Assembly (NCBI RefSeq): GCF_902493135.1
Contig: NZ_CABUOD010000009.1
Coordinates: 1-64,000 of the forward strand
Direction of reading: 5' to 3'
Origin: an uncultured Parabacteroides sp.
Lineage (GTDB): Bacteria; Bacteroidota; Bacteroidia; Bacteroidales; Tannerellaceae
DNA: 64,000 nt
Shown here: positions 32,691 to 40,209 of the stretch, one piece after another
Position numbering within the stretch: position 1 is the first letter of the stretch
Layout of the letters: the number at the start of each line of letters is the position of its first letter
Translations under genes and position numbers: made by a program
Notes under the pieces: model-generated
Told to the model about the DNA's origin: nothing
The model's database searches: none
Seen by the model: the letters and a program-made list of their open reading frames with translations, nothing else

Positions 32691-33836
32691 CTATTTATAT
32701 CTATAGTAAGCTGCACAAACCCCTTCCGATGAAACCATCGGCGCACCGACCGGATGATCCGGGGTACAGAGCGTTCCGAAGAAGGGGCAGTCTTTCGTTT
32801 GTTTCGTCCCTCGCATAATAGCACCGGCGATGCACTGCCTCTTTCCCGCGCCCGACGTTTTTTTGTCATGGCGGGCTTGATCCGCCCACTCATCTCCGGT
32901 TTTACCGACCGCGCCGGGCGCGGAGAGAAGGCGTGAGGCGTCTTGCCGTGCAAAGGTCTCTTTCAACCGTAATCCGCTTTGCGGGACAATTCCGATGCCC
33001 CGCCACTCCTGGTCGCAAAGTTCCAACATCTCTTCCATCAAGGCGCGGGCCGCCGGATTCCCTTCTTCGGGTACGGCGCGCTTATAAGCATTCTCTACCT
33101 TATAGCTGCCTGCTTCCAGTTGAAGCAGGCAACGGTAAATGCCTAAAAGCAGGTCGGCCGGTTCGAATCCCGTCACGACCATCGGTGTTTTATATTTTTC
33201 GGCGAGGAGATGATACGCCCCGTTTCCGGTGATGGCGCAGACATGTCCCGCCGTCAGGAAGCCGTCGACACGCGATTCGGGATCGGACAGGATCGCTTCT
33301 ATAGCGGGCGGCACAGTGAACAGGGAGGTCAGCAGGTAGAAGTTTTCCAACTTCCTCCGCATGGCCTCCTTTAATGCCATCATATGCACGGGGGCCGTCG
33401 TTTCAAAACCGATCGCAAAGAATACGATTCTCTTCTCCGGATGATTAGCTGCCAGATCGACCGCATCCAACGGAGAATAGAGCATACGGATATCCGCCCC
33501 GCGGGCCTTGACCTGCAACAGGTCTTCCCGGCTCCCCGGTACGCGCATCATATCGCCGAAAGAAGCCAGTATGACATCCGGCTGTTTGGCCAGTTCCAGT
33601 GCCCGGTCGATGATTCCGACCGGAGTGACGCAGACCGGACAGCCCGGCCCGTGAAGCAGCTTGACTTCCTCCGGCAGCATCTCCTCCAAGCGGTAGCGGG
33701 CGATGGCATGCGTCTGTCCTCCGCATATCTCCATGATATGCCAGGGCCGCGTCACTACCTGCCGGATAGCCCGGACGAGCGATTGCACTTGCTCTTTATC
33801 TCTGTATTCGTCTATGTATTTCATGGCAATGGACAA
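32691..33836 (-). CDS. hypD: hydrogenase maturation factor HypD with an in-frame insertion
   Basis: The 381-residue iron-sulfur scaffold holds the Fe(CN)2CO moiety with HypC. Family motifs are MEICGGQTHAI (iron-binding Cys), HGPGCPVCVTP, IGFETTAP and the C-terminal cluster-binding CIAGAIMRG...DCPFFGTLCTP...MVSSEGVCAAYY. Between LLS and KRQC about 27 extra residues (305-331) are encoded by a palindromic repeat; without them the length would be close to the usual 350. The reading frame stays open, and all cysteine motifs are present, so the protein may still work. Confidence 0.96.
   Translation of the reverse strand: MSIAMKYIDEYRDKEQVQSLVRAIRQVVTRPWHIMEICGGQTHAIARYRLEEMLPEEVKLLHGPGCPVCVTPVGIIDRALELAKQPDVILASFGDMMRVPGSREDLLQVKARGADIRMLYSPLDAVDLAANHPEKRIVFFAIGFETTAPVHMMALKEAMRRKLENFYLLTSLFTVPPAIEAILSDPESRVDGFLTAGHVCAITGNGAYHLLAEKYKTPMVVTGFEPADLLLGIYRCLLQLEAGSYKVENAYKRAVPEEGNPAARALMEEMLELCDQEWRGIGIVPQSGLRLKETFARQDASRLLSAPGAVGKTGDEWADQARHDKKTSGAGKRQCIAGAIMRGTKQTKDCPFFGTLCTPDHPVGAPMVSSEGVCAAYYRYK
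32846..32923. repeat. palindromic repeat inserted in frame in hypD
   Basis: Outer arms CCGCGCCCG (32846-32854) and CGGGCGCGG (32915-32923) enclose a central palindrome GGCGGGCTTGATCCGCC (32870-32886) and ACCGG/CCGGT half-stems. The 78 bases equal 26 codons without a stop on the hypD strand. The centre resembles dispersed repeats of the GCGGGCTTGACCCGC type found in many bacterial genomes; that link is from memory. Confidence 0.75.
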
Positions 33837-33848
33837 TTTGATTCGTAT

Positions 33849-34079
33849 TTAACAGTCAATTGTCAATCTCTTCAAGTCTTCCAGCGTCCCTTCCGCTTCC
33901 TCCGCATTGACGACGGAGATAGCCATACCGGCATGGGCCAGCACATAGTCGCCGATGGATACGTCGACCCACTGGACACATATATTCTTCACGATTCCGC
34001 TAAAATCCACTCTGGCCATTTTAAGCTCAGGGACGGAGTCGTCGATGCTTACTATTCTTCCGGGTATTGCAAGACACAT
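33849..34079 (-). CDS. hypC: hydrogenase maturation chaperone HypC
   Basis: The 76-residue OB-fold chaperone carries the iron moiety with HypD and delivers it to the large subunit. The start is fixed by the invariant MCLAIPG, where Cys2 is essential; a 26-codon longer frame would bury this cysteine and is rejected. VDFSGIVKNICVQWVD and GDYVLAHAGMAIS are typical. It is the first gene of the operon, after a -7 box at 34113-34120. Confidence 0.97.
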   Translation of the reverse strand: MCLAIPGRIVSIDDSVPELKMARVDFSGIVKNICVQWVDVSIGDYVLAHAGMAISVVNAEEAEGTLEDLKRLTIDC

Positions 34080-34112
34080 ATTAGTAAAATCTTTGTTATA
34101 TTTATCTAACTT

Positions 34113-34120
34113 CAAAAGTA
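34113..34120 (-). promoter_or_regulatory. -7 box for the hypCDE-hya operon
   Basis: Minus strand TACTTTTG puts the start near 34108, giving a leader of about 29 bases before the hypC ATG. The seven genes from hypC to hyaD follow with gaps of at most 50 bases, apart from the repeat-filled gap after hypE. Confidence 0.55.
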
Positions 34121-34219
34121 GGCAATATGTTCTGAAGAAATGTACGATATCACACATTTATATTTATCTTTCGAATAGATATAATTTATAAAGGCTATAG
34201 AAAATTGCCATCCGGCATG

Positions 34220-34251
34220 TTTGTGTATTCCTCGGAAAGGGATTACATTTG
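34220..34251 (+). promoter_or_regulatory. promoter for hypF-hypA-hypB
   Basis: TTTG at 34220-34223, 20 bases, TACATTTG at 34244-34251: a full match. The transcript begins about 7 bases before the hypF ATG. Confidence 0.7.
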
Positions 34252-34262
34252 TCAAAACGTAA

Positions 34263-36554
34263 ATGAAGAAGATGAAAGAAGAGGAAGTTGCCATATCGGT
34301 CCTGACCGTCCAAGGTTTAGTGCAGGGAGTAGGCTTCCGCCCGTTTATCTATCGGATAGCCAGCGAAATGGGGATATGCGGGGAAGTGGACAACCGGAAT
34401 AACGGAGTCTGCATCCGGGCCGTCCTGACTTCCGGACAGCGGGATCTTTTCATCGAACGCATCCGTCGTGAACATCCGGTGGTGGCATCTATCCACCGGA
34501 TAACCGTTTCGGAAAGAATCGGAACAGAAAATCCCTATACCGGCTTTCGCATTACTCCCAGCCGTTCGGAATCGGACGAAGTGACGCAGGTCGCGCCCGA
34601 TATTGCCGTCTGTCCCGAATGCCTGCGTGACCGGAAGACGCAACCGCACCGCCTGCAATATCCGTTTATCAATTGTACGCACTGCGGCCCGCGCTTTTCC
34701 ATCATCCGCGACCTGCCTTATGACAGGAGCCAGACGACGATGTCGGCTTTCCCGATGTGCCCGGATTGCCGGAAAGAATACACGAGGGTCAGTGACCGGC
34801 GTTTCCATGCCGAACCTGTTGCCTGCAATCGTTGCGGGCCGTCCTACTATACATTATATAATAAGGTAAAGATTACGGACTATGCGGAACTGCTCGCCCT
34901 GTCTTCCCGCCTGCTCCGGGAAGGCGAGGTGATTGCCGCGAAAGGGATAGGCGGATATCACCTGATCTGCGACGCGGAAAACGGAAAGGCGGTCGCCCGT
35001 CTCCGGGAGATCAAGATGCGGGATGGCAAACCTTTTGCCGTCATGTTCCCGGATCCGGAGAGTGCCGGCCGCTACGCTTCCTTGAATGAGGCGGAAGAAG
35101 CGTCCTTGCTTTCCTGGCGCCGCCCGATCGTCCTGGTGAAACAAATCCGGCCGTTGGCTCCGGCTGTCAATCCCGGGATGGAGACGTTGGGCTGCATGCT
35201 CCCTTATATGCCGATCCATTCCGATTGGTTCGAACAATCGGGCATACCGGCATTGGTGGTGACGAGCGGCAATATCAGCGAATGCCCGATAGCCATTACC
35301 CCCGAAGAGGCAGAAAGGCAACTGGCCGGCAAAGTCCCCCTTTTGCTCCATCATAACCGGGATATCCATAACCGCGTGGACGACTCGGTGCTACAGGTCT
35401 GCGGCGGTCAGCCCTGTTTGATACGCCGCTCACGGGGATATGTGCCGGAACCGTTCTTTGCCGATGTTCCGGTTGAAGGGATCCTGGCTTTCGGGGCCGA
35501 AAAGGTAAATACGTTTGCCTTGGGAAAGGGAGAAACGATTCTGCAAAGCCAGTATATCGGCGACCTGAAGAATTGGGAGACGTACCGGTTCTATAAGGAG
35601 TCGCTCGAACGTTTTCAGCATCTTTTCCGTTTCCGGCCGTCCCTTTTGGCCTGCGATCTGCATCCTGACTATCTTTCTTCCCGTGAAGCGGAACGCTATG
35701 CGTCGGATCTGCATCTCCCGCTGTTGCATGTGCAGCATCATCATGCGCACGCTGCCGCCTGCATGTTGGAATACGGGTTGGACGAGCCGGTAATCGCGCT
35801 TGTCCTCGACGGAACGGGATTGGGAGATGACGGCAAAGCCTGGGGCGGCGAGATTTTCCTTTGTGACCGCCGGACCTATAAACGGCTTTCGCATCTGGAA
35901 TATGTACCGCTTCCCGGCGGGGATAAGGCCTCGACCGAGCCTTGGCGCATGGCGGTCGCCTGCCTGTGGCACTATTACGGAAATGAGATCCCTTTTCCTG
36001 CCGGTTTCAAGGAACGGGTAGGGGAAGCGAAGATACAAATGCTTCTGAAGATGATGGAGAAAGGGGTTAATACGCCTTATACATCCAGTGCGGGCCGGCT
36101 GTTCGATGCCGTCTCGTCCTTACTGGGTGTCTGCGATATTTCCACGCATCAGGCGGAAGCTCCCGTCAAGCTGGAACAACTGGCTTCCGATGAACATCAA
36201 AGCCGTTATTCTGTTATAATGAAAGGGGAGTCTATTTCCATGCGTCCCGTATTGGATGGGATATTGGAGGATCTTGCAGCCGGAATCCCGGTTGCGGAAC
36301 TATCCGCCCGTTTCCATAATACGTTGGCATGGCTCCTGGTGGAGCAGGCTGAAACGTTCAGAAAGCAGACCGGAGCGGACAAAGTCGTGGTCTCCGGCGG
36401 CTGTTTCCAGAACAGGCGTTTGACGGAACAATTGCAGCGCATGTTTGCCGACGCCGGTATCCCGCTGTTCGTGCCGGGACGTATTCCCTGCAACGACGGA
36501 GGCATATCGGTCGGGCAACTGGCAATTGCCGCATCGCAGCCATTGGACAATTGA
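34263..36554 (+). CDS. hypF: carbamoyltransferase HypF
   Basis: The 763-residue protein activates carbamoyl phosphate and passes the carbamoyl group to HypE for cyanide synthesis. Domains in order: acylphosphatase (VQGLVQGVGFRPFIYR), two zinc fingers (CPECLRD..CTHCGPRF and CPDCRKE..CNRCGPSY), YrdC-like (EVIAAKGIGGYHLICDA) and a Kae1-like ATPase (HHHAHAAACMLEYG, LDGTGLGDDGKAWGGE, VVSGGCFQNRRLTEQL). It is full length. It leads the rightward operon and diverges from hypC. Confidence 0.98.
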   Translation: MKKMKEEEVAISVLTVQGLVQGVGFRPFIYRIASEMGICGEVDNRNNGVCIRAVLTSGQRDLFIERIRREHPVVASIHRITVSERIGTENPYTGFRITPSRSESDEVTQVAPDIAVCPECLRDRKTQPHRLQYPFINCTHCGPRFSIIRDLPYDRSQTTMSAFPMCPDCRKEYTRVSDRRFHAEPVACNRCGPSYYTLYNKVKITDYAELLALSSRLLREGEVIAAKGIGGYHLICDAENGKAVARLREIKMRDGKPFAVMFPDPESAGRYASLNEAEEASLLSWRRPIVLVKQIRPLAPAVNPGMETLGCMLPYMPIHSDWFEQSGIPALVVTSGNISECPIAITPEEAERQLAGKVPLLLHHNRDIHNRVDDSVLQVCGGQPCLIRRSRGYVPEPFFADVPVEGILAFGAEKVNTFALGKGETILQSQYIGDLKNWETYRFYKESLERFQHLFRFRPSLLACDLHPDYLSSREAERYASDLHLPLLHVQHHHAHAAACMLEYGLDEPVIALVLDGTGLGDDGKAWGGEIFLCDRRTYKRLSHLEYVPLPGGDKASTEPWRMAVACLWHYYGNEIPFPAGFKERVGEAKIQMLLKMMEKGVNTPYTSSAGRLFDAVSSLLGVCDISTHQAEAPVKLEQLASDEHQSRYSVIMKGESISMRPVLDGILEDLAAGIPVAELSARFHNTLAWLLVEQAETFRKQTGADKVVVSGGCFQNRRLTEQLQRMFADAGIPLFVPGRIPCNDGGISVGQLAIAASQPLDN

Positions 36555-36654
36555 AAATAAATTTCCACCTTTTCCATAGGCATGAAAATTTATTTTCACC
36601 AGCATGAAACAAAAGTTTCTCCCGCATGAAAATTTATTTTCACCGGTATGAAAC
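36552..36654. repeat. AT-rich word array between hypF and hypA
   Basis: TGAAAATAAATTT at 36552-36564 is complementary to AAATTTATTTTCA at 36586-36598. A 31-base unit beginning GCATGAAAATTT is repeated at 36580-36610 and 36624-36654 with two differences, 44 bases apart. The first copy can pair with the inverted word at the hypF stop. Confidence 0.8.
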
Positions 36655-36670
36655 GATAAAAAAAACAGGT

Positions 36671-37012
36671 ATGCATGAATTATCGATCGCTCAAAGTATT
36701 GTTCAGCTATCCGAACAACAGGCCCGCGAACATCATTCTTCGCAGATAGAAGAAGTGGAACTCGAGATTGGCCGTCTTGCCGGAGTGGAGTTGCAGACAT
36801 TGGAGTTTGCTATGGAAAGTGCAGTGAAAGGCACTTTGCTCGAAAAGGCAAAGATAACCCGCCGCTATATAGACGGGGAAGGACAGTGCAGCGATTGCGA
36901 AACGGTCTTTCCTGTCGGGAATTTGTTTTCTCCCTGCCCCAATTGTGGCTCTTATCTGATAAATATCACAAAGGGGCGGGAACTTCGGATCAAATCAATT
37001 GTTATAAAATAA
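36671..37012 (+). CDS. hypA: nickel metallochaperone HypA
   Basis: The 113-residue protein delivers nickel to the hydrogenase large subunit with HypB. It begins with the nickel-binding MHE and has a zinc ribbon with two C-x-x-C pairs (CSDC and CPNC). The ATG at 36671 is fixed because the N-terminal Met-His-Glu must be exposed to bind nickel; an earlier in-frame ATG at 36626 lies within the repeat unit and is rejected. Confidence 0.97.
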   Translation: MHELSIAQSIVQLSEQQAREHHSSQIEEVELEIGRLAGVELQTLEFAMESAVKGTLLEKAKITRRYIDGEGQCSDCETVFPVGNLFSPCPNCGSYLINITKGRELRIKSIVIK

Positions 37013-37026
37013 AAAGACAAACGCTT

Positions 37027-37803
37027 ATGTGTGGAACTTGCGGATGCGGAGAGCATCATCATCACGAACATCATCATGACCATGATCATGAACACGGACA
37101 TGAACATCATCACCATCATCACGATGAAGGAAAAGTAATAACGCTGGAACAGGATATCCTCCAGCGCAACAATCTGCTGGCCGAACGTAACAGAGGCTAT
37201 TTCGAGGCGAAACATATTTTCTGCCTGAACCTGATGAGTTCGCCGGGCTCCGGCAAGACGACCTTGCTGGAAGAGACGATACGCCGGTTGAACTCCGGTG
37301 CGGTTCGCGGATTGCCCTCGCAAATCTGCGTCATCGAAGGAGACCAGCAGACCTCGAACGATGCCGACCGCATTGCCGCCCTTGACGTCCCCGTTTTCCA
37401 GGTCAATACCGGAACCGGTTGCCATCTGGAGGCCGATATGGTGAATCATGCCGTCAAGCATCTGAATCCGTCCGACGGCTCTCTCCTGTTTGTGGAAAAC
37501 GTGGGCAACCTCGTCTGCCCTGCCATGTTCGATCTGGGAGAAGCGAAGAAAGTCGTTATCGTCAGTACTACCGAAGGGGACGACAAACCGTTGAAATATC
37601 CCCATATCTTTCTGGAAGCGGATATCTGCGTGATCAACAAAGTCGATCTGGCGCCTTATCTGGACACGGATGTGCAGACGCTACGGAATAATGCCTTGAA
37701 GGTAAACCATCACTTGCAAATATTCGAAGTGTCTGCGACAAAAGGCACGGGAATGGATGCCTGGTGCGATTGGTTGGTGGAAGAATGTGCAAAATGTAAA
37801 TAA
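37027..37803 (+). CDS. hypB: nickel-inserting GTPase HypB
   Basis: The 258-residue SIMIBI GTPase has a high-affinity CxxCGC motif (MCGTCGCG), a histidine-rich nickel store of about 30 residues, a P-loop at about 70-80 (SSPGSGKTT), a switch region (EGDQQTSNDA) and NKVD for guanine. GTP hydrolysis drives nickel release into the large subunit. The ATG at 37027 is 14 bases after hypA; a longer frame overlapping hypA is rejected because CGTCGC is N-terminal in the family. Confidence 0.98.
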   Translation: MCGTCGCGEHHHHEHHHDHDHEHGHEHHHHHHDEGKVITLEQDILQRNNLLAERNRGYFEAKHIFCLNLMSSPGSGKTTLLEETIRRLNSGAVRGLPSQICVIEGDQQTSNDADRIAALDVPVFQVNTGTGCHLEADMVNHAVKHLNPSDGSLLFVENVGNLVCPAMFDLGEAKKVVIVSTTEGDDKPLKYPHIFLEADICVINKVDLAPYLDTDVQTLRNNALKVNHHLQIFEVSATKGTGMDAWCDWLVEECAKCK

Positions 37804-37840
37804 TTTACCCCGGATTTAATGGATAAACGGATAAATAAAC

Positions 37841-37848
37841 TATATTTG
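37841..37848 (+). promoter_or_regulatory. -7 box for the acyl-CoA synthetase gene
   Basis: TATATTTG at 37841-37848. The gene starts about 35 bases downstream at 37883; an in-frame TTG at 37859 is the alternative start. Confidence 0.5.
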
Positions 37849-37882
37849 TTCCCATTCATTGAACCAAATTAATCAAAATGTC

Positions 37883-39943
37883 ATGATTAACCGAGAATTA
37901 ATTAATCCTCAGAGCATCGTTGTGGTGGGAGGATCCAATAATGTGCATAAACCGGGTGGCCGTTTGGTCCGTAATCTGCTGGACGGGAAGTATAAAGGCG
38001 ATCTGTATGTCGTAAACGCCAAAGAGGACGATGTGCAGGGCCTGAAATCCTATCATTCGGTGCACGATATCCCGGAGACGGAACTGGCAGTCATCTCCAT
38101 TCCCGGTCCGGCCTGCCCGGAAGCGGTGGATGTGCTTGCCAAACAGAAAAACGTTAAGGCGTTCATCGTCATTTCGGCCGGTTTCGGAGAGGAAACGCCT
38201 GAAGGGGCGGTCCTGGAAGAACAGATGCTGAAGAGTATTAACGAAGCCGGTGCTTCATTGATCGGCCCGAACTGCATCGGTTTGATGAATATGCATTATC
38301 ATGGCGTCTTTACCCAGCCGATTCCCGAATTTCATGCGGACGGAGTCGATTTCGTTTCCAGTTCCGGCGGTACGGCGCTTTTCATTATCGAATCGGCATT
38401 GACGAAAGGACTTCGTTTTTCTTCGGTATGGTCTGTCGGCAACTCCAAGCAGATCGGAGTGGAAGAGGTGATCGAATATATGGACCGCAACTTCGACCCG
38501 GTCCTTGACTCTAAAATAAAGATGCTCTATATCGAGCAGATCAAAAATCCGGACAAGCTCTTGTACCATGCTTCTTCCCTGATCCGCAAAGGCTGTCATA
38601 TCGCAGCCATCAAAGCGGGCAGCACGGATGTCGGCAAACGTGCCGCATCTTCCCACACGGGAGCGATCGCCAGTTCGGATTCGGCAGTGGAAGCCCTGTT
38701 CCGCAAAGCCGGCATCGTGCGTTGTTTCAGCCGTGAAGAGTTGACGACCGTTGCCAGCATCTTTACATTGAAAGAAGTGAAAGGCAAGAACTGTGCGATC
38801 ATCACGCATGCCGGAGGTCCTGCCGTCATGCTGGCGGATGCCTTGGAAAAGGGACGGCTGAACGTTCCCAAACTGGACGGCCCGCTTGCCGCGGAATTGA
38901 AATCCAAGCTTTATCCGGGAGCCGCCGTCGGCAATCCGATCGATATCATCGGTACAGGTACTCCCGAACATCTTGCCACCGCTATCGATTTCTGTGAAAA
39001 CCGTTTTGAAGACATCGACCTGATGATGGTTATCTTCGGCAGTCCGGGATTGGTAAAACTATACGATACTTACGAAGTGCTTCATAAGAAAATGGAAGAG
39101 TGCAAGAAACCGATTTTCCCGGTATTGCCATCCATCGTAACGGCTGGCCCGGAAGTGAAAAGCTTCGTGAAGAAAGGGCATGTGAATTTTTCGGATGAAG
39201 TGACGCTTGGGACGGCCCTTTCACGTGTGATCAATACGCCGAAACCGATGAGCACGGATATTCAGTTGTATGGCGTCGATGTTCCCGAAGTCCGCCGTAT
39301 TATCGACCGTTTGCCGGGCAGCGGCTATTTGAATCCCGAAGAAGTCCGTACCTTATTGAAAGCGGCTCACATTCCTTTGGTGGAAGAATTCACATCGACC
39401 GACCGCGACGAACTGGTTGCTTTCGCCAAGAGGGTGAAGTTCCCGGTTGTAGCCAAGGTTGTCGGCCCTATACATAAGAGCGATATGGGTGGCGTCGCCC
39501 TGAATATCCGCAGTGAAGAACATCTGATTTTCGAATATGAACGGATGATGCGTTTGCCGGATGTAAAGGCCGTCATGGTACAGCCGATGTTGAAAGGGCA
39601 GGAGTTGTTCTTAGGGGCCAAGTATGAAGATCGTTTCGGTCATGTCGTGCTTTGCGGTCTGGGAGGCATTTTTGTTGAAGTGCTGAAAGACGTGTCGTAT
39701 GGCCTGTCGCCTTTGTCGTATGATGAAACTTATTCCATGATCCGTTCTTTGCGCGGTTATCCTATTATAAAAGGTACGCGCGGCCAGCAGGGAGTGGATG
39801 AACAGCAATATGCGGATATCATAGTCCGCCTGTCCACCTTGCTCCGCTTTGCATCCGAAATCAAGGAGATGGACATCAATCCGCTTGTTGCCACCCAGCG
39901 CGGGCTGTTTGCCGTTGATGCGCGTATTCGGATCGAGAAGTGA
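37883..39943 (+). CDS. ADP-forming acetate/acyl-CoA ligase, fused alpha-beta
   Basis: About 686 residues with CoA-binding domain (SIVVVGGSNNVHKPGG), succinyl-CoA-ligase-like domains (LIGPNCIGLMN, SSSGGTALFI, SHTGAIASSD, where the histidine is the phosphorylated residue) and a C-terminal ATP-grasp domain (PVVAKVVGPIHKSDMGGV, EMDINPLV). The enzyme conserves energy by making ATP from acyl-CoA and ADP plus phosphate; substrates may be acetate or branched or aryl acids. Start 37883 (MINRELINP) matches the family; TTG at 37859 would add eight residues. Confidence 0.94.
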   Translation: MINRELINPQSIVVVGGSNNVHKPGGRLVRNLLDGKYKGDLYVVNAKEDDVQGLKSYHSVHDIPETELAVISIPGPACPEAVDVLAKQKNVKAFIVISAGFGEETPEGAVLEEQMLKSINEAGASLIGPNCIGLMNMHYHGVFTQPIPEFHADGVDFVSSSGGTALFIIESALTKGLRFSSVWSVGNSKQIGVEEVIEYMDRNFDPVLDSKIKMLYIEQIKNPDKLLYHASSLIRKGCHIAAIKAGSTDVGKRAASSHTGAIASSDSAVEALFRKAGIVRCFSREELTTVASIFTLKEVKGKNCAIITHAGGPAVMLADALEKGRLNVPKLDGPLAAELKSKLYPGAAVGNPIDIIGTGTPEHLATAIDFCENRFEDIDLMMVIFGSPGLVKLYDTYEVLHKKMEECKKPIFPVLPSIVTAGPEVKSFVKKGHVNFSDEVTLGTALSRVINTPKPMSTDIQLYGVDVPEVRRIIDRLPGSGYLNPEEVRTLLKAAHIPLVEEFTSTDRDELVAFAKRVKFPVVAKVVGPIHKSDMGGVALNIRSEEHLIFEYERMMRLPDVKAVMVQPMLKGQELFLGAKYEDRFGHVVLCGLGGIFVEVLKDVSYGLSPLSYDETYSMIRSLRGYPIIKGTRGQQGVDEQQYADIIVRLSTLLRFASEIKEMDINPLVATQRGLFAVDARIRIEK

Positions 39944-39969
39944 CGAAAACGGTGTAATGCCCTGATATT

Positions 39970-40027
39970 AAACAGCCTGTATTCCGAAAGTCTGACAGAA
40001 TGCTTTCGGAATACAGGCTGTTTCTTT
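39970..40027 (+). terminator. strong terminator after the acyl-CoA ligase
   Basis: A 21-base perfect stem (AAACAGCCTG...CAGGCTGTTT, arms 39970-39990 and 40003-40023) around a 12-base loop, followed by CTTTT. Confidence 0.92.
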
Positions 40028-40145
40028 TAGGCTTTAAAAATTCCCGCACGCAAATGTAGTAATTAACCGGATATGATGGTAAAAAAGAGTTGTAAAACAT
40101 CTAAAATTAATTAACCATACATGCAAATGCGATCTTTAAATAGCA

Positions 40146-40153
40146 TATATTTG
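40146..40153 (+). promoter_or_regulatory. -7 box for ppdK
   Basis: TATATTTG at 40146-40153, 57 bases before the ATG. Confidence 0.55.
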
Positions 40154-40209
40154 CAGCATTGCAATCTGGAGATAGCAAAACTAAAATCTAAAATTAAATA
40201 CTGTCGAAT

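Noticed and set aside
32846..32923. Frameshift or pseudogene in hypD
   Set aside because: The insertion is a multiple of three, contains no stop and leaves all HypD motifs in frame.
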